In this document: piece after piece, positions 33,440 to 43,099 of the stretch
How the letters are laid out: each line of letters opens with the position of its first letter
Position numbering within the stretch: the stretch's first letter is position 1
Source: Flavobacteriaceae bacterium
Lineage (GTDB): Bacteria > Bacteroidota > Bacteroidia > Flavobacteriales > Flavobacteriaceae
DNA: 64,000 bases
Assembly: GCA_009926065.1 (NCBI GenBank)
Contig: RFPP01000006.1
Coordinates: 1-64,000 of the forward strand
Direction of reading: 5' to 3'
Translations under genes and position numbers: made by a program
The notes under the pieces: generated by a model
Seen by the model: the letters and a program-made list of their open reading frames with translations, nothing else
What the model was told of the DNA's origin: nothing
Databases searched by the model: none

Positions 33440-36106
33440 ATGGACGAAGAAGAAGAAAATATTTTTCCATACGAGGAAAAACAATCTAAACCATCAGACG
33501 AGAAGCATTTTTATGAAAATGAAGAAGATGCCAATGATACCATTACCAAAGTTACAGGAATGTACAAAGATTGGTTTTTGGATTATGCTTCCTATGTAAT
33601 TTTAGAACGTGCTGTTCCTGCAATTGAGGATGGTTTTAAACCAGTTCAACGTCGTATCATGCACTCTTTGAAAGAGTTAGACGACGGTAGGTTTAATAAA
33701 GTTGCCAATGTAGTAGGTCACACTATGCAATACCATCCACATGGTGATCAAAGTATTGCAGATGCAATGGTTCAAATAGGTCAAAGAGATTTATTAATAG
33801 ATTGTCAAGGAAACTGGGGTAATATTTTAACTGGTGACAGTGCAGCTGCGTCAAGATATATCGAGGCACGGTTGTCAAAATTTGCTCTAGAAGTTTTGTA
33901 TTCTCCAAAAATTACTGATTGGGGGGTTTCTTATGATGGTCGTCGAGCGGAACCAATTAACTTACCAGTTAAATTCCCTCTCTTATTAGCTTCTGGAGCC
34001 GAAGGTATTGCCGTAGGTTTATCTACGAAAGTACTACCACATAATTTTAATGAATTAATAGACGCTTCTATAAAAATATTAAAAGGAAAACCATTCCAAT
34101 TATTTCCTGATTTTCAAACTGCAGGAATTGCGGATGTTTCAAACTATAATGATGGAATGCGCGGCGGAAGAGTTCGAGTTCGTGCTAAAATTAGTCAATT
34201 AGACAAAAGCACTTTGGTGATTACCCAAATTCCATTTTTTACTAATACTACTACATTAATTGATAGTATTTTGAAAGCTAATGAAAAAGGTAAAATCAAA
34301 ATTAAAAAAATTGAAGACAATACCGCCGCAGAAGTTGAAATCTTAATTCATTTATTTCCAGGTGTTTCACCAGATAAAACCATCGATGCCTTATTTGCCT
34401 TCACGGCCTGCGAAACTTCTGTTTCTCCTTTAGGGTGCGTTATAGAAAACAATAGTCCGTTGTTCATTGGTGTTTCTGATATGCTTAAAATTTCAACCAA
34501 CAGAACAGTTAGTTTGTTAAAAAGTGAATTAGAAATTCAATTGTCAGAATTAGAAGAACAATGGCACTTTGCTTCTTTAGAACGTATTTTTATTGAACAA
34601 AAAGTATATCGTTTAATTGAGGAAGAAGACACCAAAGAAGGTGTAATTAATGCAATAGATGAAGGTTTAAAACCTCATATAAAACATTTAAAGAGAGCGA
34701 TTACAGAAGACGATATTTTACGACTCACGGAAATTCGAATCATGAGAATTTCAAAATTTGATAGCAATAAAGCCCAAGATAAAATTGAAGCTCTTGAAGG
34801 TGACATCGAACAAGTGAAATTCGACTTGGACAACCTAATCGATTTTGCAATAGCATATTTTACTCGATTGAAAGAAAAATATGGTAAAGGTCGTGAACGA
34901 CAAACCGAGCTAAGAATTTTTGATGATATTGAAGCTACTAAAGTAGTTTTAAGAAATACCAAATTGTACGTAAACAGAGAAGAAGGATTTGTAGGAACGA
35001 GTCTTAAAAAAGACGAATATGTAGCCGATTGCTCTGATATTGATGATATTATCGTTTTTCTCAGAGATGGAAAAATGATGGTTACCAAAGTTGATGCAAA
35101 AACTTTTGTAGGTAAAGACATCATTCACGTAGCTATTTTTGATAAAAGTGATAAACGTACCATTTACAATATGATTTATCGAGATGGTAAAAACGGTCCT
35201 TCCTACATAAAAAGATTTAATGTATCTGGAGTAACTAGAGACAAATTTTATGATTTAACAAATGAAAAACCAGGATCGCAAGTGCTTTATTTCTCTTGTA
35301 ATCCAAATGGTGAAGCTGAAGTAATAACAGTTTTACTTCGCCAAGTAGGAAGTATAAAGAAACTGAAATTCGATATTGATTTTGCTAAATTGGCCATAAA
35401 AGGTCGTTCTTCAAAAGGTAATATCGTAACTAAATATCCTATTAAAAAAGTTGAACTTAAAGAAAAAGGAATTTCAACTTTATTACCTCGTAAAATATGG
35501 TTTGACGACACCGTTCAAAGACTAAATGTAGATGCTCGAGGAGAATTGTTAGGAGAATTTAGACCTAATGATAAGATTCTAATTATTAATCAATCTGGTA
35601 AATTAAAAGTTATCACCCCTGAATTAACAACCCACTTTGATGAAGATATGGTTGTGTTAGAAAAATGGATTCCTAAAAAACCAATATCAGCAATTTATTA
35701 TGATGGTGAAAAAGAACGTTATTTTGTAAAACGATTCTTAGTGGAATTTGAAAACAAAGAAGAATCATTCATAACAGAACACCCAAATTCTCAATTAGAA
35801 ATTGTTTCTACCGATTACCGACCAGTTGCAGAATTAATGTTTAATAAAATAAAAGGAGTTCAAAAAGATAACTTAATTGTTGATATTGAAGCATTTATAG
35901 CAGTAAAAGGATTTAAAGCATTAGGTAACCAATTAACAACCGACAAGGTAAAACAAGTTAGCTTGCTTGAGCCACTGCCCTTTGAAATTCCTGAGGAAGT
36001 AATTCCTGAAGAAATTGAAGTTGAAGTAAATGAAGATTTTGATAATACGGATTTTGATGATTCCGATATTCAACTAGATGAAGACGGACAAATAACATTA
36101 TTTTAA
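33440..36106 (+). CDS. parC: Type IIA topoisomerase cleavage subunit (ParC/GyrA-like)
   Basis: DNA breakage-reunion subunit, 888 aa, partner of the gene 23 nt upstream. The winged-helix region has RAVPAIEDGFKPVQRRIMHSLKEL and GHTMQYHPHGDQSIADAMV. The catalytic tyrosine is Y140 in AAASRYIEARL. A coiled-coil tower follows, then beta-pinwheel blades in the C-terminal third. No clear GyrA-box (QRRGGKG) is seen, which favours ParC over GyrA. The extreme C-terminus is a long acidic tail (EEIEVEVNEDFDNTDFDDSD). Confidence 0.9.
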   Translation: MDEEEENIFPYEEKQSKPSDEKHFYENEEDANDTITKVTGMYKDWFLDYASYVILERAVPAIEDGFKPVQRRIMHSLKELDDGRFNKVANVVGHTMQYHPHGDQSIADAMVQIGQRDLLIDCQGNWGNILTGDSAAASRYIEARLSKFALEVLYSPKITDWGVSYDGRRAEPINLPVKFPLLLASGAEGIAVGLSTKVLPHNFNELIDASIKILKGKPFQLFPDFQTAGIADVSNYNDGMRGGRVRVRAKISQLDKSTLVITQIPFFTNTTTLIDSILKANEKGKIKIKKIEDNTAAEVEILIHLFPGVSPDKTIDALFAFTACETSVSPLGCVIENNSPLFIGVSDMLKISTNRTVSLLKSELEIQLSELEEQWHFASLERIFIEQKVYRLIEEEDTKEGVINAIDEGLKPHIKHLKRAITEDDILRLTEIRIMRISKFDSNKAQDKIEALEGDIEQVKFDLDNLIDFAIAYFTRLKEKYGKGRERQTELRIFDDIEATKVVLRNTKLYVNREEGFVGTSLKKDEYVADCSDIDDIIVFLRDGKMMVTKVDAKTFVGKDIIHVAIFDKSDKRTIYNMIYRDGKNGPSYIKRFNVSGVTRDKFYDLTNEKPGSQVLYFSCNPNGEAEVITVLLRQVGSIKKLKFDIDFAKLAIKGRSSKGNIVTKYPIKKVELKEKGISTLLPRKIWFDDTVQRLNVDARGELLGEFRPNDKILIINQSGKLKVITPELTTHFDEDMVVLEKWIPKKPISAIYYDGEKERYFVKRFLVEFENKEESFITEHPNSQLEIVSTDYRPVAELMFNKIKGVQKDNLIVDIEAFIAVKGFKALGNQLTTDKVKQVSLLEPLPFEIPEEVIPEEIEVEVNEDFDNTDFDDSDIQLDEDGQITLF

Positions 36107-36150
36107 TTGTAATTATTTCATTTTAATAATAAAAAACACAATACAAATTA

Positions 36151-36183
36151 TTTTGCAAAATGGACTTTTAAAAAGTAATTTTG
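36151..36183 (+). promoter_or_regulatory. purL promoter (TTTTG-N20-TAATTTTG)
   Basis: TTTTG at 36151-36155 and a perfect -7 TAATTTTG at 36176-36183 with a 20-nt spacer, 25 nt upstream of the start. One of the best promoter matches in the window. No purine riboswitch is seen in the short leader. Confidence 0.6.
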
Positions 36184-36208
36184 CACAACACAACAACAAA
36201 ACAATAAA

Positions 36209-39200
36209 ATGATTCACTTTTTCGAAAACGAAACCAATACGGTTTTTGCTGTTCAATCGCAAAAAGAATTTTCTGCAGAAGACATTTCAAAATTAAACTG
36301 GCTTTTTGGTAACTCAATTAAAATAGATAAATCCGTTCTAAATACTCTTGGAACGGATTTTTTTATTGGCCCTCGAGCTACAATGATTACTCCTTGGAGC
36401 ACCAATGCCGTAGAGATTACTCAAAATATGGGAATCTCAGGGATCGTTAGAATTGAAGAATTTTTCAAAGTAAATTCCGATTTTACCGATTTTGATCCGA
36501 TGCTTTCGCAAAAATACCAAGAGCTAAATCAAACTATTTTCAACATCAATATCGAACCAGAAGCGATTTTAGAAATTGATGATATTGGGACCTATAATCA
36601 AAGTGAAGGTTTAGCTTTAAGCGATGAAGAAGTAGATTATTTGAATAAATTATCAACTAAAATAGGAAGAAAATTAACCGATTCTGAAGTGTTTGGTTTT
36701 TCTCAAGCTAATTCAGAACACTGTCGTCATAAAATTTTCAATGGTACTTTTGTAATTGACGGAGTTGAAATGCCCACTTCCCTATTCAAATTAATAAAGA
36801 AAACATCAGCAGAAAATCCGAACGATATTGTTTCCGCTTATAAAGATAATGTTGCTTTTATAAAAGGACCAAAAGTGCAACAATTTGCACCTAAAAGCCC
36901 TGAAAAAGCAGATTTCTATGAAACCAAAGATTTTGATTCTGTTCTTTCGCTTAAAGCAGAAACACATAATTTCCCTACAACTGTAGAACCTTTTAACGGA
37001 GCTGCAACAGGATCGGGTGGAGAAATTCGTGACAGATTAGCCGGTGGTCAAGGCTCAATTCCACTTGCTGGAACGGCGGTTTACATGACTTCTTATTCTA
37101 GATTATCGGAATTGAAACCTTGGGAAAACGTAATGCCAGAAAGAAAATGGCTGTATCAAACTCCAATGGATATTTTGATAAAAGCATCCAATGGAGCTTC
37201 CGATTTTGGAAATAAATTTGGTCAACCTTTAATTTCAGGATCAATTCTTACCTTCGAACACGAAGAAAACAACCGTAAATTAGGTTACGATAAAGTGATC
37301 ATGCAAGCGGGTGGAATTGGTTACGGAAAATTAGACCAAGCCATCAAGCAAAAACCAAAAGCAGGTGACAAAATCGTTATTTTAGGTGGTGATAATTACC
37401 GAATTGGAATGGGTGGAGCGGCAGTTTCATCCGCAGATACAGGCGAATTTAGTTCTGGAATTGAATTGAACGCTATTCAACGATCCAACCCTGAAATGCA
37501 AAAAAGAGCTGCAAATGCTATCCGAGGATTAGTAGAAAGCGATCACAATCCTATCGTTTCTATCCATGACCACGGTGCTGGAGGACACTTGAATTGTCTT
37601 TCAGAATTAATTGAAGAAACGGGCGGATTAATCGATTTAGATAAATTGCCTGTTGGGGATCCGACGCTTTCTGCAAAAGAAATCATTGGAAACGAATCTC
37701 AAGAAAGAATGGGATTGGTGATTGGTCAAAATGACATTGAATTACTTCAAAAAATTGCCGACAGAGAGCGCTCTCCAATGTACCAAGTTGGTGAGGTAAC
37801 CGACAATCATCGTTTTACATTTGAATCAAAAACTACAGGTAAAAAACCAATGGATTTTGCCTTAGAAGATTTTTTTGGAAGTTCTCCGAAAACAATCATG
37901 ACCGATAAAACAGTTACTATAAATTACGCCGATTTAAACTATTCGCAAGAAAAAATAGCAACCTATTTAGAGCAAGTTTTACAATTGGAAGCCGTAGCCT
38001 GTAAAGATTGGTTGACCAATAAAGTAGACCGTTGTGTGGGTGGAAAAGTCGCCAAACAACAATGTGCTGGACCAATTCAATTGCCACTTAATAACTGTGG
38101 CGTTATGGCTTTGGATTACCTTGGAAAAGAAGGGATTGCAACCTCAATTGGGCACGCTCCTATTGCGTCATTAATTGATCCGGTTGCAGGAACTAGAACC
38201 GCAATTGCCGAAGCGTTGTCAAATATTATTTGGGCTCCAATTAAAGACGGGATCAAAGGGATTTCCTTATCTGCCAATTGGATGTGGGCTTGTAAAAACG
38301 AAGGCGAAGACGCGCGTTTATATGCTGCCGTTCAAAGTTGTTCTGATTTTGCTATCGAATTAGGAATTAATATCCCAACAGGGAAAGATTCCCTTTCGAT
38401 GAAACAAAAATATCCAAATGAAGAAGTTATTGCGCCGGGAACGGTAATAATATCGGCAGGTGGAAATTGCACCGATATTAAAAAAGTAGTAGAACCAGTA
38501 TTGCAAATTGGCGGTGGCTCTATTTATTATATCAATTTGTCGCAAGACGATTTTAAATTGGGTGGAACTTCATTTGCTCAAGTTTTAAATACCATTGGAA
38601 CGGAAGTGCCAACCATAAAAGATTCCGATTTTTTCAAAAAAGCATTCAATGTAATTCAAGATGCCATTGTAAACAATCAAATTATTGCTGGACATGATAT
38701 TGGAAGTGGTGGATTGATTATTACTTTATTAGAAATGTGTTTTGCTAATAATAATTTAGGAGCCACAATAGATTCGAGCTCTTTTGAAGAAAAAGATTTA
38801 ATAAAAATTCTATTTGCTGAAAATATCGGAATTGTATTTCAAGCAAAAAATGATGATGAATTGGAAAGCAAATTAAATTCCAATAACATTCCTTTTCATA
38901 AAATAGGAAAAGTAACCAATGAAGCTACTTTAAATTTTGGTCCATTATCATTTGATATACCAAAATACAGAGACATTTGGTATTCAACTTCTTACCTATT
39001 GGATCAAAAACAATCGAAAAACGGAATGGCAAAAGCCCGTTTCGAAAATTATAAAAACCAACCACTAAATTTCACTTTCCCAACACATTTTACAGGAAAA
39101 AAACCCGTAATCGACGCCTCAAAATCACGTCCGAAAGCCGCTATTATTCGTGAAAAAGGAAGTAATTCCGAGCGTGAAATGGCCAACGCGATGTACCTTG

Positions 39201-39874
39201 CTGGCTTTGATGTGAAAGACATACACATGACCGATTTAATTTCGGGAAGAGAAAATCTAGAAGACGTTCAGTTTATTGGCGCTGTAGGTGGATTTTCAAA
39301 TTCTGATGTATTAGGATCGGCAAAAGGTTGGGCTGGAGCATTTTTATACAATGAAAAAGCAAAAACGGCCTTAGCCAATTTCTTCAAAAGAGAAGATACT
39401 TTATCGGTAGGAATTTGCAACGGATGCCAGTTGTTTATGGAGTTGGAAGTCATTAATCCGGAGCATGAAGTACATGGAAAAATGAAGCACAATACTTCCA
39501 GAAAGCACGAAAGTGGCTTTACTTCGGTAATCATTCAAGAAAATAATTCAGTGATGTTATCTACACTTGCGGGAGCTACTTTAGGAGTATGGATTTCGCA
39601 TGGTGAAGGCCGATTCAACCTACCTTTACCAGAGGAAAATTACAATATCGTTTCTAAATATGCTTACGCCGATTACCCTGCAAACCCAAATGGATCCGAT
39701 TATAACACGGCGATGCTATGCGATAAAACAGGCCGCCATTTAGTGATGATGCCGCACATTGAACGCTCGACATTTCAGTGGAATTGGGCCAATTATCCCA
39801 ATGACCGAAACGACGAAGTTTCCCCTTGGCACGAAGCTTTTGTGAATGCGAGAAAATGGATAGAAACTAAGTAA
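36209..39874 (+). CDS. purL: Phosphoribosylformylglycinamidine synthase (large, single-chain form)
   Basis: Fourth step of purine synthesis: ATP- and glutamine-dependent conversion of FGAR to FGAM. At 1221 aa it is the large fused form. It has an N-terminal PurS-like region, two AIRS-type halves (FGFSQANSEHCRHKIFNG, LKAETHNFPTTVEPFNGAATGSGGEIRD, HDHGAGGHLNCLSELIEE, GHDIGSGGLIITLLEM) and a C-terminal class I glutaminase with the nucleophile Cys at about 1070 (VGICNGCQLFMEL) and GEGRF/HIE. Transcribed alone from a strong promoter; a REP-like element follows. Confidence 0.98.
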   Translation: MIHFFENETNTVFAVQSQKEFSAEDISKLNWLFGNSIKIDKSVLNTLGTDFFIGPRATMITPWSTNAVEITQNMGISGIVRIEEFFKVNSDFTDFDPMLSQKYQELNQTIFNINIEPEAILEIDDIGTYNQSEGLALSDEEVDYLNKLSTKIGRKLTDSEVFGFSQANSEHCRHKIFNGTFVIDGVEMPTSLFKLIKKTSAENPNDIVSAYKDNVAFIKGPKVQQFAPKSPEKADFYETKDFDSVLSLKAETHNFPTTVEPFNGAATGSGGEIRDRLAGGQGSIPLAGTAVYMTSYSRLSELKPWENVMPERKWLYQTPMDILIKASNGASDFGNKFGQPLISGSILTFEHEENNRKLGYDKVIMQAGGIGYGKLDQAIKQKPKAGDKIVILGGDNYRIGMGGAAVSSADTGEFSSGIELNAIQRSNPEMQKRAANAIRGLVESDHNPIVSIHDHGAGGHLNCLSELIEETGGLIDLDKLPVGDPTLSAKEIIGNESQERMGLVIGQNDIELLQKIADRERSPMYQVGEVTDNHRFTFESKTTGKKPMDFALEDFFGSSPKTIMTDKTVTINYADLNYSQEKIATYLEQVLQLEAVACKDWLTNKVDRCVGGKVAKQQCAGPIQLPLNNCGVMALDYLGKEGIATSIGHAPIASLIDPVAGTRTAIAEALSNIIWAPIKDGIKGISLSANWMWACKNEGEDARLYAAVQSCSDFAIELGINIPTGKDSLSMKQKYPNEEVIAPGTVIISAGGNCTDIKKVVEPVLQIGGGSIYYINLSQDDFKLGGTSFAQVLNTIGTEVPTIKDSDFFKKAFNVIQDAIVNNQIIAGHDIGSGGLIITLLEMCFANNNLGATIDSSSFEEKDLIKILFAENIGIVFQAKNDDELESKLNSNNIPFHKIGKVTNEATLNFGPLSFDIPKYRDIWYSTSYLLDQKQSKNGMAKARFENYKNQPLNFTFPTHFTGKKPVIDASKSRPKAAIIREKGSNSEREMANAMYLAGFDVKDIHMTDLISGRENLEDVQFIGAVGGFSNSDVLGSAKGWAGAFLYNEKAKTALANFFKREDTLSVGICNGCQLFMELEVINPEHEVHGKMKHNTSRKHESGFTSVIIQENNSVMLSTLAGATLGVWISHGEGRFNLPLPEENYNIVSKYAYADYPANPNGSDYNTAMLCDKTGRHLVMMPHIERSTFQWNWANYPNDRNDEVSPWHEAFVNARKWIETK

Positions 39875-39895
39875 AGTAGTACCTTTTTTTTATTT

Positions 39896-40036
39896 GGGCG
39901 CGCCCTCGTTTACCTCATTTCAAGGAAAAAAGTAATCTCCAGTTAAACTCGGTCGGGCTATTCGCTGCAATCCACAAAATTGCTAAGTTGTTCCAACTTG
40001 CAATAATGTGGGATTTCCCCTGTTATCCCTCGCGCG
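39896..40036 (+). repeat. REP-like intergenic element, family A, copy 2
   Basis: Starts GGGCGCGCCCTCGTT, has the core AAACTCGGTCGGGCTATTCGCT and ends TATCCCTCGCGCG. Between the core and the end sits a strong variable hairpin (39972-40011): CCACA…ATTGC.AAGTT GTTCC AACTT.GCAAT…TGTGG. It shares its blocks, not its hairpin, with copy 1 at 10861-10994, and lies in the same orientation directly after a rightward gene. Confidence 0.85.
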
Positions 40037-40051
40037 AAACTTGATTTAGTA

Positions 40052-40633
40052 TTACCTCAAAGAATCTTTTCTTCTAATATAGTTGTGTAAGAAATCTCCT
40101 TTCGGTTTTCCTAAATCAAATGAGCTCCATTTGGTTAAAAATCGGGTGCTAGTTCTGGCTTCGTCTTTGTCCCAATTTTCATATTCTATTCGGTACACTG
40201 CAGAGTACAATTCGGCACGCCCTACTCCATGATAACAGTGAATTAATACCGGATAATTAGCTGGATTGTCCATAATTTTATAAAACAAAACTAGATTTTC
40301 TTTCGTAGGTACTTGATCGGAACCGTCATTAAAATAATTTAATCCTATTATTTTTGCAACAGCACTTTTCTCAGCTTCTAATTCAGCAGCATCTTCAGGA
40401 TTATTTACGTCGTCGCCGGTTCCCGGGAATCGCAAATCAACAATAGACTTGATTTTATATTTTTTTACGTAGGTTTCTAACTCATCGGGAGGAATAACCC
40501 CCGATTTATAAACTTTTCCTTCAGAAATTGTTTCAAAATTATGGTTGATATTCATATCGTATACATATTTACCTCCAAATAGAAGCGCCAATACCAATAA
40601 TAAAATTCCAATAATTTTGAGCTGTTTTTTCAT
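40052..40633 (-). CDS. Membrane-anchored dual-specificity/tyrosine-type phosphatase
   Basis: A 193-aa protein with one N-terminal membrane anchor (IIGILLLVLALLFGGKYVY, residues 8-26). The cysteine phosphatase P-loop is HCYHGVGR at 132-139 (HCx5R), and the likely general-acid region is around DLRFPGTGDD. The fold resembles DSP/PTP-like proteins that act on phosphotyrosine, phosphoinositides or other phosphoesters. The catalytic domain should face the periplasm if the anchor is an uncleaved signal. The substrate is unknown. Divergent from the acyl-CoA ligase gene. Confidence 0.85.
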   Translation of the reverse strand: MKKQLKIIGILLLVLALLFGGKYVYDMNINHNFETISEGKVYKSGVIPPDELETYVKKYKIKSIVDLRFPGTGDDVNNPEDAAELEAEKSAVAKIIGLNYFNDGSDQVPTKENLVLFYKIMDNPANYPVLIHCYHGVGRAELYSAVYRIEYENWDKDEARTSTRFLTKWSSFDLGKPKGDFLHNYIRRKDSLR

Positions 40634-40751
40634 AATGTAAAATTAAAAACTATATGGTATAATTATGTTAATTTTTATTAAATATATTAATAAATTATTG
40701 AAAGTGTAAATTTTTCATTAATTTGGCTAGGTTAAAAAAAATCTATTTATA

Positions 40752-42527
40752 ATGACAAATGTAACGCGGTTATTCGAGTTTCCTTATTATCAATTAGAAA
40801 AATACAATTCCATTTCGGATGCATTAGTAACGAAATATGATGGGAATTGGATAAAAACTTCTACAGAAGAATACATCAATAAATTCAATGCGATTTCACG
40901 TGCTTTACTGAAAATTGGCGTTCAGAAAGACGATAAAATTGCAGTAATTTCTACCAATAATAGAACCGAATGGAATATTGTTGATATTGGTGTTTTACAA
41001 ACAGGTGCTCAAAACGTACCTATTTATCCTACCATTTCTGAATCGGAATACGAATATATTCTTAATCATTCGGAATCGGTTTATTGTTTTGTTTCCGATG
41101 CTGAAATATTACGTAAGGTAAATCTTATAAGAGCTAACGTTCCTAAACTGAAAGAAGTTTACTCATTTGATACTATCGAAGGATGTAAAAATTGGACCGA
41201 ACTTCTTACCATTGGTGAAGGTCTAGACAACCAAGACGAAGTGGAAGCAAGAAAGAATTTGGTTCAACCTAATGATTTAGCAACTATTATTTACACTTCA
41301 GGAACTACTGGAAAACCTAAAGGGGTTATGCTTTCTCACAATAATATTGTTTCTAACGTATTTGCTGGAGCTGCTAGAATTCCGCTTTCACCAGGAAATA
41401 GCAGAACCATGAGTTATTTACCGGTGTGTCATATTTTAGAGCGATTTTATTTATATTTATGTCAATATTATGGTGTTTCCATTTATTTCGGGGAATCGAT
41501 TGATAAAATTGGTGACAACCTAAAAGAGGTAAAACCCAATTTAATGACTGGTGTGCCAAGAGTTTTGGAAAAAGTATATGATAAAATTTATTCTAAAGGA
41601 TTGGAATTGAAAGGCGTTAAAAAATTGATATTCTTTTGGGCATTAAATTTAGGATTCAAATTTAAACCTTATAATGAAAATGGTTGGTGGTATGAATTCC
41701 AATTAAAAATAGCACGTAAATTAGTTTTTAGCAAGTGGAAAGAAGGTGTTGGAGGCAATTTAGAAATGATTGCTTGTGGAAGTGCGGCTTTACAACCAAG
41801 ATTGGCAAGAATTTTTGCTGCAGCAAATATCACAATCATGGAAGGCTACGGTTTAACAGAAACTTCTCCATTAATTTCTATTAACGATATGAGAAATCGT
41901 GGCTATAAAGTAGGAACTGTTGGAAAAGTAGTTGATCAAGTAGAAATAAAAATTGCTGAAGATGGAGAAATTCTATGCAAAGGGCCAAATGTAATGTTGG
42001 GTTATTATAAAGATCCTGAACAAACAAATGAGGTATTGAAAGACGGATATTTTCATACTGGCGACATCGGTGAAATAGATTTTGAAGGGTTTCTAAAAAT
42101 CACCGATCGCAAAAAAGAAATGTTTAAAACCTCAGGCGGAAAATACATATCACCACAATTACTTGAAAATGCATTTAAGCAATCTCGATTTATAGAACAA
42201 ATAATGGTAATTGGCGATGGTCAAAAAATGCCAGCTGCTTTTATTCAACCCCACTTTGAATATATTAAGGAATGGCAAAAATTACACAATATCACTCCAG
42301 ACACTTCTAATGAAGCTATTGCAAATAATCCAAAAGTTATTGAGCGAATTCAGGAAGAAGTAGATAAAATAAATGAAAAATTTGGAAATTGGGAAAGAGT
42401 GAAGAGATTTGAGCTAACTCCTGACCTTTGGACCATTGATGGTGGCCACGTAACCCCAACGTTAAAGCTCAGACGAAAGGTTATACTTGAGAAGTATAAA
42501 GACCTATTTAATAAAATTTACAATTAA
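40752..42527 (+). CDS. fadD: Long-chain fatty acid--CoA ligase (AMP-forming)
   Basis: Activates fatty acids to acyl-CoA through an acyl-adenylate. The 591-aa ANL-superfamily enzyme has the P-loop TIIYTSGTTGKPKGVMLSHNN, the adenine motif EGYGLTETSPLIS, the hinge YFHTGDIGEIDFEGFLKITDRKKEMFKTSGGKYISP, and a late catalytic Lys near TPTLKLRRKVI. It matches the eukaryote-like ACSL group common in Bacteroidota. It lies directly upstream of the MarR/beta-oxidation operon but has its own terminator, so it is a neighbouring transcription unit. Confidence 0.94.
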   Translation: MTNVTRLFEFPYYQLEKYNSISDALVTKYDGNWIKTSTEEYINKFNAISRALLKIGVQKDDKIAVISTNNRTEWNIVDIGVLQTGAQNVPIYPTISESEYEYILNHSESVYCFVSDAEILRKVNLIRANVPKLKEVYSFDTIEGCKNWTELLTIGEGLDNQDEVEARKNLVQPNDLATIIYTSGTTGKPKGVMLSHNNIVSNVFAGAARIPLSPGNSRTMSYLPVCHILERFYLYLCQYYGVSIYFGESIDKIGDNLKEVKPNLMTGVPRVLEKVYDKIYSKGLELKGVKKLIFFWALNLGFKFKPYNENGWWYEFQLKIARKLVFSKWKEGVGGNLEMIACGSAALQPRLARIFAAANITIMEGYGLTETSPLISINDMRNRGYKVGTVGKVVDQVEIKIAEDGEILCKGPNVMLGYYKDPEQTNEVLKDGYFHTGDIGEIDFEGFLKITDRKKEMFKTSGGKYISPQLLENAFKQSRFIEQIMVIGDGQKMPAAFIQPHFEYIKEWQKLHNITPDTSNEAIANNPKVIERIQEEVDKINEKFGNWERVKRFELTPDLWTIDGGHVTPTLKLRRKVILEKYKDLFNKIYN

Positions 42528-42559
42528 AAAAAAGTCCTCAATTATGAGGATTTTTTTTT
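42528..42559 (+). terminator. fadD terminator
   Basis: AAAAGTCCTCAATTATGAGGATTTTTTTT right after the stop. The loop and half-stem CTCAATTATGAG are identical to those of the valS terminator. Confidence 0.85.
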
Positions 42560-42580
42560 AACATAAAATAAATATAAAAA

Positions 42581-42598
42581 TACTATGCGTGCATACTA
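42581..42598. promoter_or_regulatory. Dyad upstream of marR, candidate MarR operator
   Basis: TACTATGCGTGCATACTA is an 18-nt inverted repeat (TATGC-GT-GCATA plus outer TA/TA). It occupies the position where the -33 element would be for the TACATTTG -7 at 42607-42614. Size and place fit a MarR-family autorepressor site. Confidence 0.55.
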
Positions 42599-42606
42599 TT
42601 TTTTAT

Positions 42607-42614
42607 TACATTTG
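42607..42614 (+). promoter_or_regulatory. Promoter of marR/beta-oxidation operon (TACATTTG)
   Basis: A perfect TAnnTTTG match 16 nt before the marR start codon, with no TTG -33 element; the dyad lies there instead. Confidence 0.55.
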
Positions 42615-42630
42615 AAAATAAATAAAACTG

Positions 42631-43095
42631 ATGAAAGAGAAAACTATAGATTATATATTAAGAGCTACATGGCAGGCAGTCTCAAGAATGTATAATGATG
42701 AGGCTCAAAATTACGGTGCTTCTATGGCTACTGGTTTTGCCTTGTTGAGTATGGATAAAGACAAAGGAACACCTTCAACTTCATTGGGTCCAAAAATGGG
42801 AATGGAGGCAACAAGCTTAACAAGAACATTAAAATCGATGGAAGATAAAGGGTTAATTATAAGGAAGAAAAATCCAAAAGATGGTCGTGGAGTACTAATT
42901 TACCTAACTGATTTTGGGAGAGAAAAGAGAGAATTATCCAGAAATACTGTTTTAAAATTTAACGAAACAATTAAAAATCATGTTTCAGAAGAGAAATTAA
43001 AGCACTTTACGGAAGTAACTGATATTATAAATGAATTAATTCTAGAGAAAAAAATATTTAGTAATACCGAAAGTCCAACAGACCAAAAAAAATAA
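42631..43095 (+). CDS. MarR-family transcriptional regulator
   Basis: A 154-aa winged-helix regulator. The DNA-binding core is visible as the sequence LGPKMGMEATSLTRTLKSMEDKGLIIRKKNPKDGRGVLIYLTDFG (about 55-100), with the wing KNPKDGRGV, flanked by dimerisation helices. It is the first gene of the fatty acid oxidation operon, 4 nt before fadB. By analogy with fatty-acid-responsive MarR or TetR regulators it probably represses the operon and is relieved by an acyl-CoA. The ligand is inference. Confidence 0.9.
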   Translation: MKEKTIDYILRATWQAVSRMYNDEAQNYGASMATGFALLSMDKDKGTPSTSLGPKMGMEATSLTRTLKSMEDKGLIIRKKNPKDGRGVLIYLTDFGREKRELSRNTVLKFNETIKNHVSEEKLKHFTEVTDIINELILEKKIFSNTESPTDQKK

Positions 43096-43099
43096 ATAA

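Noticed and set aside
34675-35124. 149-aa minus-strand ORF inside parC
   Set aside because: It lies wholly antisense to a well-conserved topoisomerase gene, shows a Ser-rich composition typical of shadow frames, and matches no family.
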